Below are positions 1 to 5,174 of a stretch of 5,174 bases of DNA, in pieces. This stretch comes from Hyphomicrobiales bacterium (GTDB lineage Bacteria > Pseudomonadota > Alphaproteobacteria > Rhizobiales > S144-23), in NCBI GenBank assembly GCA_015494375.1, contig WGBL01000108.1:1-5174 (forward strand). Reading direction: 5' to 3'. A program made the translations under genes and the position numbers. Below the pieces are notes generated by a model that saw only the letters and a program-made list of their open reading frames with translations, was not told the origin of the DNA and ran no database searches. How positions within the stretch are numbered: the stretch's first letter is position 1; every line of letters starts with the position of its first letter.

Positions 1-157
1 CGGCGGCTGGCAGGGGGTGCAGAGTGGGCCCCAAGAAGAGCAAAAAAGAGAGCGAACACAAACGCGAAAGTGATTTCACCGGAACCGCCCCCCGCTCGTC
101 ACGCGCCCGGCGGCTGGCAGGGGGCGGTGGGTGGGCCCAAGAAAAACAAAAAGAGCA
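1..157. repeat. Pair of ~50-bp direct repeats, 107-bp period, at the window edge
   Basis: Copy 1 occupies about 1-53 and copy 2 about 108-157. Both begin with the same 17 bases (CGGCGGCTGGCAGGGGG). A variable 7-base stretch follows, then a shared TGGGCC, then an A-rich purine tract (CAAGAA...CAAAAA...GAG). One base is inserted in copy 1 at the CCCC run. The 54 bases between the copies are unrelated to what follows copy 2, so this is either two 107-bp tandem units with the second truncated, or two insertions of a dispersed intergenic element. Copy 1 begins at base 1, so the repeat may extend outside the window. The weak frames crossing it (for example 24-242 plus) are Lys/Arg/Gly-rich with no recognisable domain, and I do not call a gene in 1-270. 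Confidence 0.75.
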
Positions 158-192
158 CATGGGCGGCGCCGTCTCTCCTCAACGTCGCCGCC
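140..192 (-). terminator. Possible intrinsic terminator after the response regulator gene
   Basis: Read on the minus strand, about 80 bases after the response regulator stop, a perfect 7-bp GGCGGCG/CGCCGCC stem (186-192 paired with 162-168, 17-base loop) is followed by CATGTGCTC and then TTTTTGTTTTT (141-152). The U-rich tract starts about nine bases after the stem, further away than in a classical rho-independent terminator, and the loop is long. The U-tract is supplied by the A-rich end of repeat copy 2. It is plausible as a weak terminator, but it could be a chance GC-rich pairing. Confidence 0.35.
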
Positions 193-270
193 GGCTATCC
201 AGCGATGACACAGACATCGCGCGACCGGTCAGATCGTCATAGCTCGCGTGGATTCTTTCGCTCGCCAGCA

Positions 271-912
271 TCAGTGCTCGCCGCTGATGCGGTTGACGGC
301 AATGACGGCCTGGGTGCGGCTGTCGACCTCGAGCTTTTGCAGGATTGCCGAGACATGCGCCTTGACGGTGGCCTCGGAAACACCGAGCTCGAATGCAATC
401 TGCTTATTGAGCAAGCCTTCGGCCAGCATCATCAGCACCCGCACCTGTTGCGGCGTAAGGCTTGCCAGCCGGCGTGCCATTTCGGCATTCTCTGGCTCGC
501 TTTCGCCCGTAAGATCGAGATCGGGCGGCACCCAGACCTCTCCCTTGAGCACTTCGCGAATGGCCCCCCTGATGGTCTCGACATGGAGCGACTTTGGGAT
601 GAAGGCGCTGGCGCCGAAGTCGAGACAACGGCGGATGGTCACGGGATCATCACTCGCCGAGACGATGGCAACAGGCAGCTGAGGGTGCTTGGCCCGCAGA
701 TACATGAGCCCGGAAAAGCCGCGTACCCCGGGCATCGCGAGATCGAGCAGCACGAGGTCCACCTCCTGGTGTTGGGATAGAACTTCGGCAAGCTCCTCCA
801 TGCTGCCCGCTTCGAGGATTTCAAGTGCGCCAAGCCCACTGCCGAGCGCCTGGCGCAAGGCGTCCCGAAACAGCGGATGATCATCTACGATAACGATGAT
901 GTGGTCGGCCAT
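271..912 (-). CDS. LuxR/NarL-family response regulator, CrbR/AgmR-like
   Basis: This is a complete 213-residue two-component response regulator, the usual NarL/FixJ length. Residues 1-125 form a receiver domain: acidic pair D10-D11 in VIVDDHPLFR, phosphoacceptor D57 in VLLDLAMPG, conserved Ser S85 and Lys K107 in FIPKS. A short linker (about 128-148) leads to a LuxR-type helix-turn-helix at about 150-210 with the family signature LTPQQVRVL...NKQIAFELGVSEATVKAHVSAIL. It should bind DNA as a dimer when phosphorylated. The start follows the family N-terminus and has only a weak purine stretch upstream (GACGACGG). By eye the protein resembles CrbR/AgmR regulators, which in gammaproteobacteria control acetate and related carbon metabolism. 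It is divergent from the DUF4212/symporter operon across 522 bp, so that operon is its likely target. No histidine kinase is present in the window, so its partner lies elsewhere. Domain assignment is secure; the signal and regulon are inferred. Confidence 0.93.
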   Translation of the reverse strand: MADHIIVIVDDHPLFRDALRQALGSGLGALEILEAGSMEELAEVLSQHQEVDLVLLDLAMPGVRGFSGLMYLRAKHPQLPVAIVSASDDPVTIRRCLDFGASAFIPKSLHVETIRGAIREVLKGEVWVPPDLDLTGESEPENAEMARRLASLTPQQVRVLMMLAEGLLNKQIAFELGVSEATVKAHVSAILQKLEVDSRTQAVIAVNRISGEH

Positions 913-1133
913 CGGTTTACCGTCGTCAAAGCTTGCGGCAGACGGCGACTGTCTCGCCCTTGCACCACCGTTCGATCGCGCCGGGCGTTCCAGCTCTGCG
1001 CGCCTTCCCTCATCTGGCTGCTCTCTCCCTCGGCCAGGTTTGTTTGTCCTGCTCCCGGCGAGCCGCGAGCCATGCTACACCTTTGAGCGTCCGCCGCGCG
1101 AGCAGTCTTGCCCATCGCGGTTTACATGCACCC

Positions 1134-1235
1134 GCGCGCGCCATGTCACCCCGTTGCCCCGCTCGCGCTTTGTCGCCCCGCTTACACAATGCCGCTCCGC
1201 TCGCACGATGTCGCTCCACCGCACCATGTCGCCCT
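1134..1235. repeat. Degenerate 19-bp tandem repeat array (iteron-like)
   Basis: The plus-strand consensus is GCTCGCRCNATGTCGCYCC. Units run 1134-1152 (17 of 19 matches), a partial unit GTTGCCCC at 1153-1160, then contiguous units at 1161-1179 (18 of 19), 1180-1198 (16 of 19) and 1199-1217 (19 of 19), and an 18-base unit at 1218-1235 (about 15 of 18). The most constant part is ATGTCGCYCC, read GGRGCGACAT on the other strand. The array sits roughly 200 bp upstream of the transporter operon and 220 bp upstream of the regulator gene. An array of regulator-binding sites and a decaying minisatellite both fit. The repetition is seen directly in the sequence; any binding role is inference. Confidence 0.72.
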
Positions 1236-1357
1236 TCTCGTACCACAAAGCCGTGGCCTCTGTTCGAGACCGTATGTGAACCGACCACTGCCACGGCATG
1301 CCGGCAAGCCAGGTGCTGGTTTGGGGCGGACCTGCCGGTATGGCGAAGGGCCGGTGC

Positions 1358-1395
1358 GGCAATGCCAGCGCCTTTGCTTTGCTGGCACCGTTGCC
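1358..1395. promoter_or_regulatory. Interrupted inverted repeat upstream of the transporter operon
   Basis: A perfect 7-bp dyad, TGCCAGC (1363-1369) and GCTGGCA (1381-1387), is separated by 11 bases. Symmetry resumes outside it with GGCAA (1358-1362) and TTGCC (1391-1395), offset by three extra bases (CCG, 1388-1390) on the right arm. In total 12 base pairs can form around an 11-base loop with one 3-base bulge. The dyad lies 40-77 bases before the DUF4212 start and covers the -35 position of the candidate promoter, where an operator would be expected. It could instead form a hairpin in a transcript that starts further upstream. There is no U-tract after it, so it is not an intrinsic terminator. 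Confidence 0.5.
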
Positions 1396-1411
1396 TCGTC
1401 CGCCCTATAAA
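1383..1411 (+). promoter_or_regulatory. Weak candidate promoter for the DUF4212/symporter operon
   Basis: TATAAA at 1406-1411 resembles a -10 box, and TGGCAC at 1383-1388, 17 bases upstream, would occupy the -35 position as a poor match. Transcription would begin near 1418, leaving a leader of under 20 bases before the start at 1435 that still includes the GGGG ribosome-binding element. The poor -35 would fit a promoter that needs an activator, but AT-rich hexamers occur by chance and nothing else supports this call. Confidence 0.25.
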
Positions 1412-1421
1412 GCAATGATAT

Positions 1422-1437
1422 CGGGGTGCAAGCAATG
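1422..1437 (+). promoter_or_regulatory. Ribosome binding site choosing ATG 1435 over GTG 1426
   Basis: CGGGG at 1422-1426 lies eight bases before ATG 1435. An in-frame GTG at 1426-1428 overlaps this element and has no purine-rich stretch at a suitable distance upstream, so ATG 1435 is the better start. The longer form would add only three residues. Confidence 0.55.
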
Positions 1438-1701
1438 ATCAACCGACGCCGCAGGCGGCCCTACTGGCGCCGCACGAAATCGCATCTGCTGCTTAGCCTG
1501 CTGCTGCCCATGGCGCTTGTGATTGCAATCCCATACATGGCGGGCGGGCTCAATCAATGGCGTTTTCTGGGCTTCCCGCTTGGCTATTTCGCCCTAGCGC
1601 ACGGCGCGGCCCTCGTTGCGCTCTTTGCCGTCTTGCGTTTTGTTTCGCGCCAGGACCGCTTCGACCGCGAGCATGGCGCCCATGAGGAGTTCTGGCTTTG
1701 A
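1435..1701 (+). CDS. DUF4212 small membrane subunit of a sodium:solute symporter
   Basis: From ATG 1435 this encodes an 88-residue protein, the normal size for DUF4212 (putative sodium/substrate symporter small subunit). It has a basic N-terminus (MINRRRRRPYWRR), a first membrane helix at about residues 16-37, the conserved family stretch LNQWRFLGFPLGYF, a second helix at about 45-68 and a charged C-terminal tail (RQDRFDREHG). The Arg-rich N-terminus predicts a cytoplasmic start, and with two helices both ends should be inside. Proteins of this family are nearly always encoded directly before an SLC5-type large subunit, as here, where the stop codon overlaps the next start. It is presumed to assemble with or assist that partner; its biochemical role is not established. 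The family call is firm; function beyond pairing is inferred. Confidence 0.9.
   Translation: MINRRRRRPYWRRTKSHLLLSLLLPMALVIAIPYMAGGLNQWRFLGFPLGYFALAHGAALVALFAVLRFVSRQDRFDREHGAHEEFWL
1684..1701 (+). promoter_or_regulatory. Ribosome binding site and TTGA stop/start overlap setting the symporter start
   Basis: GAGGAG at 1684-1689 lies inside the end of the DUF4212 gene, eight bases before TTG 1698. The stop of DUF4212 (TGA, 1699-1701) overlaps this TTG as TTGA. A second in-frame TTG at 1704 would sit 14 bases from the GAGGAG, so 1698 is preferred. The arrangement predicts translational coupling and similar amounts of the two subunits. Confidence 0.75.
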
Positions 1702-3554
1702 GCTTGCGCACACATCGAGCGCTCACACATCCGCGCATTGGAACCTTCCTCGCCATATATACGAGCGCCATTGTGGCGCTGCTGGTGCTGCTTGTCATTC
1801 TCGAGCAGCTGGGAACGGGCGAGGCGCGCATCCGAAACGTGATCATCATCGCACCGATCGGGCTTTTTGCGATCATCGGATTGCTTGCCTATACGCGCTC
1901 GAGCCGCGGCTTCTTTGTTGCCGAGCGGCGCGTGCCGGCCTTTTTCGGCGGTCTTGCAAGTGCGGTGACAATGTTCGGCGGCACCGGACTTGCGGCGCTC
2001 TCGGGCATGCTCTTCTTGGTCGGGCAGGATGCCCTGGCGATTGGGCTCGGTGTCTTGCTCGGCGTAATGGTGCTGGCCATGCTGCTCGCCCCCTTCTTCC
2101 GCAAGCATGGCGCATTTACGGTGCCGGAATATCTGGGCCACCGTTTCGAGAGCCCCATTGTCAGATTGCTCACAGGCCTTGTTCTTATGGTTGGGCTTGC
2201 AGCACTTCTGCTCGCCGAGCTGCGTTTTGGGCTCCATCTCGCCGCCGCGACGCTCGGGCAGCCCTTGGGGTTGGTGGTGCCCGCTGCCGCGCTTCTGCTG
2301 GTCGCGAGCCTCGTGCTCGGTGGCATGAGGGGGCTCACCTGGTCGAACAGCGCCCAGGCGATCGCCTTTCTGCTCGCCATGATGGCACCGCTCGTGATCG
2401 TTTCGCTGCAGTTCACCAATCTTCCCATCGCGCCGTTCACCTATGGCGGTCTGCTCGAAAAGGTTGCCCGCCAGGAGGTGGTGCTTGGCCTCGCCTCGCG
2501 GCCGACGGCGCTCTTTGAGGTGTCGCTTGTCGGTGCCCACGCGGTCCCCCTCGAGCGCCCCTATCTCGGTGCCTTTGCCAACATCGGCCTCTTGGGCTAC
2601 CCGTTTCTGGTGATCAGCATCATGGGCGGGATCGCGGCCTTGCCGAGCGTTCTCGCACGCATGAGCGCTGCAACGAGCGTTGCCGAAAGCCGCCGCACGA
2701 CGGGCTGGACGGCGGCCATCGTTGCCCTCATTGTGCTCAGTCTGCCGGCCTATGCCGTCTTCAGCCGCCGTCTGGTGCTTGGCGAGTTCGCCGCGGGCCC
2801 GCTTGCCGCGCCTCCCCTTTGGCTGGCGCAACTCGAGGAGCTTTCACTTGCCCACGTCAATGGGGGTGCTGGAGCACCCATCGACTTGGCGCGAATAGCG
2901 TTTTCTCGCGACGGCACGCTCGCCATCATTCCGCTCGCCGCGGGGATGCCTGTCGCGCTGGTCTATTTCGCCATCTCCGGCCTTCTGGCGGCCGCCTTTG
3001 CGGGCGCCTCGGCACGCATCCTGGCGATCGCCAACATCCTCACTCAGGATGTCATCTTCGGCTTCTCCTCAGGCGCGCGATCCGCCCCGGGCAGCCTTGC
3101 GGTTGCGCGCGTTCTGGTCTGCCTCATTGCGCCGTTTGCTGCCTATTTTGCTGCCGGCATCACCGCCGATCCTTTGCGGCTGTTTCTGCTCGGGCTCGGC
3201 TTTATCGGCTCGGCCACACTTGCGCCGCTCGTCATGTCCATCTGGTGGAAGCGGATCAATACCCTCGGCGCCATTGCCGGGATCGGCGCCGGAGCGCTTT
3301 TTGCGGGCGGCTATATTGTCCTTGGCGAGAGCGGGGCACTACCGCCGCCACTTTCTCTTGATCTGGTTCTCGTCGGGGCATTGGGCATCCCGGTGAGCGC
3401 CGGCTTTGCGGCCTTGGCCAGCCTCCTTGGCGCCAAACCCGGCCTTAAGGCGCGCGATCTGGTGCTCGAAATGCGGCTGCCGAGCGGCGAGACCATTCGC
3501 GACCGCGAGGAGCGTCTGGCGCCGAGCCGTCGCCGAAGCGGCCGCGCGACCTGA
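1698..3554 (+). CDS. SLC5/sodium:solute symporter family large subunit (DUF4212 partner)
   Basis: This encodes a 618-residue polytopic inner-membrane protein with about 13-15 hydrophobic segments, within the family range for the VC_2705-like, ActP-related branch. Family landmarks are GFFVAERRVPAFFGGLAS (residues 71-88), the loop APFFRKHGAFTVPEYLGHRF (131-150), GGMRGLTWSNSAQAI (208-222), GLLAAAFAGASARILAIANI (428-447), the SIWWKR loop near 514-519 and a polar tail containing MRLPSGETI (592-600). It starts at TTG 1698, overlapping the DUF4212 stop. The likely role is secondary uptake of a small solute; related pairs are linked to acetate and other short organic acids, but the substrate is not readable here. 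By-eye alignment with PutP puts Met92 at PutP Asp55, and Ala435-Gly436 at the Ser340-Thr341 sodium-site pair, so classical Na+ coupling is doubtful. Arg440 lies within a predicted core helix. The two larger non-membrane loops (about 243-290 and 357-408) are family-typical in position. No frameshift is seen. Confidence 0.9.
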   Translation: MSLRTHRALTHPRIGTFLAIYTSAIVALLVLLVILEQLGTGEARIRNVIIIAPIGLFAIIGLLAYTRSSRGFFVAERRVPAFFGGLASAVTMFGGTGLAALSGMLFLVGQDALAIGLGVLLGVMVLAMLLAPFFRKHGAFTVPEYLGHRFESPIVRLLTGLVLMVGLAALLLAELRFGLHLAAATLGQPLGLVVPAAALLLVASLVLGGMRGLTWSNSAQAIAFLLAMMAPLVIVSLQFTNLPIAPFTYGGLLEKVARQEVVLGLASRPTALFEVSLVGAHAVPLERPYLGAFANIGLLGYPFLVISIMGGIAALPSVLARMSAATSVAESRRTTGWTAAIVALIVLSLPAYAVFSRRLVLGEFAAGPLAAPPLWLAQLEELSLAHVNGGAGAPIDLARIAFSRDGTLAIIPLAAGMPVALVYFAISGLLAAAFAGASARILAIANILTQDVIFGFSSGARSAPGSLAVARVLVCLIAPFAAYFAAGITADPLRLFLLGLGFIGSATLAPLVMSIWWKRINTLGAIAGIGAGALFAGGYIVLGESGALPPPLSLDLVLVGALGIPVSAGFAALASLLGAKPGLKARDLVLEMRLPSGETIRDREERLAPSRRRSGRAT

Positions 3555-3571
3555 TATGCCGCAACCCACCT

Positions 3572-3625
3572 GATTGGTTGGGGCACTCCGATTGGCTGGG
3601 GCACGCCGATTGGCTGGGGCACTTG
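3572..3625. repeat. Three 18-bp tandem repeats between convergent genes
   Basis: Units GATTGGTTGGGGCACTCC (3572-3589), GATTGGCTGGGGCACGCC (3590-3607) and GATTGGCTGGGGCACTTG (3608-3625) are contiguous and differ at only a few positions. They fill most of the 87-bp gap between the symporter stop and the permease stop and touch neither reading frame. The unit is six codons long and is open in several frames, which explains short Trp/Gly- or Pro/Gln-rich frames crossing it; none is a believable gene. No U-tract or strong hairpin accompanies it, so it is not a typical bidirectional terminator. It looks like a small minisatellite of recent, slippage-type origin. Confidence 0.85.
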
Positions 3626-3641
3626 CGCCGGGGCATCGCCC

Positions 3642-5174
3642 TCAGTGTTCTTCAAGTGCGCGGGGCGCGAGCGCGCCTCGATCGCCGGCGCGGCCCCGGG
3701 CAACGGTGCGGTGGAGGAGGATCACCGGCACGAGACCGATGGCAACGATTGCGAGTGCGCCGATCGCCGCCTCCTCGAATTGCTCGAGCGAAGCGAAATC
3801 ATAGACATGAGTGGCCAAGGTCTCGAAGTTGAAGGGCCTGAGCAGGAGCGTCGCCGGCAGCTCCTTCATGGCATCGACAAAGACAAGCAGCGCCGCCGTC
3901 GCCAGCGCCGATTGCAAGAGCGGCAGATGGATGCGCCAGAGCGTGCCCAGAACGGTCTCGCCAAGGGTCCGTGCGGCGGCGTCGAGATTGGGCGATATGC
4001 GCCCCAAACCGGCATCGACAGCCCCGAGCGCAATCGCCATGAAACGGATGGTATAGGCAAAAAGCAGAGCAAAAACGCTTCCAGACAAGAGCAGGCCCGT
4101 CGAGAAGCCGAAGCGGGCTCTCATCAGGCCGTCGAGCCAATTGTCGAAACCCGCAAGCGGGATGAGCAGACCAACCGCCAGCACCGTCCCGGGCACCGCA
4201 TAGCCAAGGCTCGCAAGCCCCACGGCCGGCCGCGTCAGGCCATTGCCCGCAACACGGCGCGCATAGGCGAGCACCAGAGCAAATGTGACCGCCGCCAGTG
4301 CCGCGGCGGCGCTCAGCAAGAGGCTGTTGAGGGCCGCCTGCCAGAACCGCTCGCTAAGGGCGTCGCCGGCAAAGCGGATCGCGTTCTGCACAAGCACAGA
4401 GGCTGGCAATACGAAACCGATGAGAAGCGGCAAGGCACAAACGGCACTGGCGAGCCATGCTCGTAAGCCACGGAGTCGTTCGGGCGGCATGGCCCGATAA
4501 CGCCCCGTCGTGTGGTGGAAGCGCCGCCCGCTGCGCGCAGCCCTTTCGAGCATCAGCAGCAGAAAAACGACCCCCAGCATGAGCCCGGCCAGCTGCGCGG
4601 CAGCACCGAGGCTCGAACGCTCGAGCCAGGTGGTATAGACGCGCACAGTGAGGGTTCGCACCCCGAGATACTCGACCGCGCCGATGTCGTTGAGGCTCTC
4701 CATCAGCGCCATCGTCACCCCGGCGGCGAGTGCCGGCCGCGCCAGTGGCAGGGCGACGCGCCAGAATACCCCGAGGCTCGTCTGGCCCAGGGTGCGGGCG
4801 ACCTCGAGCGTGCAGACCGACTGCTGCAGAAAACTCGCGCGGGCGCTGAGATAGACATAGGGATAGAGCACGAACGACATGACGAACACGGCCCCGCCCA
4901 GGGAGCGGATCTCTGGAAACCAGTAGTCTCGCGCATTTCGCCAGCCAAAGAGCTCGCGCAAAGCCGTCTGCAGAAAGCTCGAATAGTCGAGAATTTCGAC
5001 ATAGCAGAAGGCGATGATGTAGGTGGGCATCGCAAGGGGGACGACGAGCATCCAATCGAGACGGTCGCGCCAGGGGAAACGGTACATGCTGACAAGCCAG
5101 GCGGTGCCTGTTCCAATGAGAAGCGTGAGCGCGCCCACACCCCCCAAGAGCCAAAGTGTGCGCAAGGCGGCCCG
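3642..5174 (-). CDS. fbpB: Iron(III) ABC transporter permease, FbpB type, N-terminus beyond window
   Basis: This is the fused two-domain inner-membrane permease of a ferric-iron ABC importer, which would work with a periplasmic Fe3+-binding protein and an ATPase. About 510 residues are visible; the frame stays open to the right edge. Family members are usually about 540-570 residues, so the first helix and true start are missing, and the TTG at 5165 is not a credible start. Numbering from that TTG, the first permease domain spans about 1-208 with its ATPase-contact EAA loop at 121-142 (EVARTLGQTS...ALPLARP). The second spans about 275-485 with its EAA loop at 395-417 (DAAARTLGET...HLPLLQS). 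FbpB-typical segments are YWFPEIRSLGGAV (81-93), MESLNDIGAVEYLG (155-168), and KELPATLLLRPFNFETLATH (434-453). It converges on the symporter operon. The binding-protein and ATPase genes are not in view. Substrate assignment is by family; thiamine or other FbpB-like permeases are less likely alternatives. Confidence 0.9.
   Translation of the reverse strand, partial: RAALRTLWLLGGVGALTLLIGTGTAWLVSMYRFPWRDRLDWMLVVPLAMPTYIIAFCYVEILDYSSFLQTALRELFGWRNARDYWFPEIRSLGGAVFVMSFVLYPYVYLSARASFLQQSVCTLEVARTLGQTSLGVFWRVALPLARPALAAGVTMALMESLNDIGAVEYLGVRTLTVRVYTTWLERSSLGAAAQLAGLMLGVVFLLLMLERAARSGRRFHHTTGRYRAMPPERLRGLRAWLASAVCALPLLIGFVLPASVLVQNAIRFAGDALSERFWQAALNSLLLSAAAALAAVTFALVLAYARRVAGNGLTRPAVGLASLGYAVPGTVLAVGLLIPLAGFDNWLDGLMRARFGFSTGLLLSGSVFALLFAYTIRFMAIALGAVDAGLGRISPNLDAAARTLGETVLGTLWRIHLPLLQSALATAALLVFVDAMKELPATLLLRPFNFETLATHVYDFASLEQFEEAAIGALAIVAIGLVPVILLHRTVARGRAGDRGALAPRALEEH

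Larger units (their letters stand above)
913..1434. other. 522-bp non-coding region between divergent genes
   Basis: This region separates the response regulator start (912) from the transporter operon start (1435) and must hold promoters for both directions. It is GC-rich and stop-poor, so several 70-160-codon frames cross it on both strands. All are Arg/Pro/Ala/Cys-rich, overlap one another and show no domain, so none is called. What can be recognised is a 19-bp degenerate tandem array (1134-1235), an interrupted dyad (1358-1395) and a weak -10-like element (1406-1411). Immediately upstream of the regulator start sits a small inverted repeat, CGGTTTACCG (913-922). No convincing sigma-70 promoter could be picked out for the regulator gene, and 923-1133 shows nothing I can name. 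The length is generous for an ordinary divergent promoter. Confidence 0.8.

Noticed and set aside
70..780. 236-codon plus-strand open frame
   Set aside because: It is antisense to the response regulator over most of its length and begins inside the direct-repeat region; no recognisable domain.
1134..1235. CRISPR array
   Set aside because: Units are contiguous 19-mers without unique spacers, and no cas genes are present.
1381..1395. Sigma-54-like TGGCAC...TTGC upstream of the transporter operon
   Set aside because: GG and GC are separated by 7 bases instead of the required 10, so the -24/-12 geometry fails; the bases are better explained by the dyad.
933..1435. Several 70-160-codon frames on both strands of the divergent intergenic region
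   Set aside because: They overlap each other, are Arg/Pro/Cys-rich, run through the 19-bp repeat array and lack credible ribosome binding sites or known motifs.
1584..2831. 415-codon minus-strand open frame
   Set aside because: It lies wholly opposite the DUF4212 and symporter genes, reads as Arg/Gly/His/Glu-rich antisense with no domain, and is typical of shadow frames in GC-rich DNA.
3562..3641. Terminator hairpins between convergent genes (CAACC/GGTTG at 3562-3580 and GGGC/GCCC at 3631-3641)
   Set aside because: Stems are only 4-5 bp and neither is followed by a U-tract on either strand.
3645..4466. 273-codon plus-strand open frame
   Set aside because: It is antisense to the iron permease, highly charged with no domain; the minus-strand frame has clear permease motifs.

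Overview
This window is GC-rich DNA. Its coding style (many GC-ending codons, long stop-free shadow frames on the opposite strand) and the gene families present suggest an alphaproteobacterium, probably of the Hyphomicrobiales type. That assignment rests on family resemblance and base composition only; there is no rRNA or marker gene here.

Layout from left to right: (1) bases 1-270 hold no convincing gene. They contain two copies of a roughly 50-bp direct repeat with a 107-bp period, and a possible terminator for the next gene. (2) 271-912, minus strand: a complete NarL/FixJ-type (LuxR) response regulator resembling CrbR/AgmR. (3) 913-1434: a 522-bp non-coding region between divergent genes. 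It carries a degenerate 19-bp tandem repeat array, a large interrupted dyad and a weak candidate promoter. (4) 1435-1701 and 1698-3554, plus strand: a two-gene operon encoding a DUF4212 small membrane subunit and a divergent SLC5/sodium:solute symporter-type large subunit, joined by a TTGA stop/start overlap. (5) 3555-3641: a short gap between convergent genes, largely filled by three 18-bp tandem repeats. (6) 3642 to the right edge, minus strand: a two-domain ferric-iron ABC transporter permease of the FbpB type, cut at its N-terminus by the window end.

Functional reading: the response regulator and the DUF4212/symporter pair look like one unit. In gammaproteobacteria, CrbR-type regulators control acetate and short-chain carbon use and are associated with SLC5-like proteins, so a regulated small-organic-acid uptake system is the leading inference. 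The substrate cannot be read from the sequence, and no cognate histidine kinase lies in the window. The iron permease belongs to a separate, oppositely oriented transcription unit.

The most noteworthy observations are the 19-bp iterated array in the shared regulatory region, the dyad next to the transporter start, the apparent loss of canonical Na+-site residues in the symporter, and the two other minisatellite-like repeats at gene borders. I found no clearly new multi-gene system, CRISPR array, tRNA, rRNA or insertion sequence.
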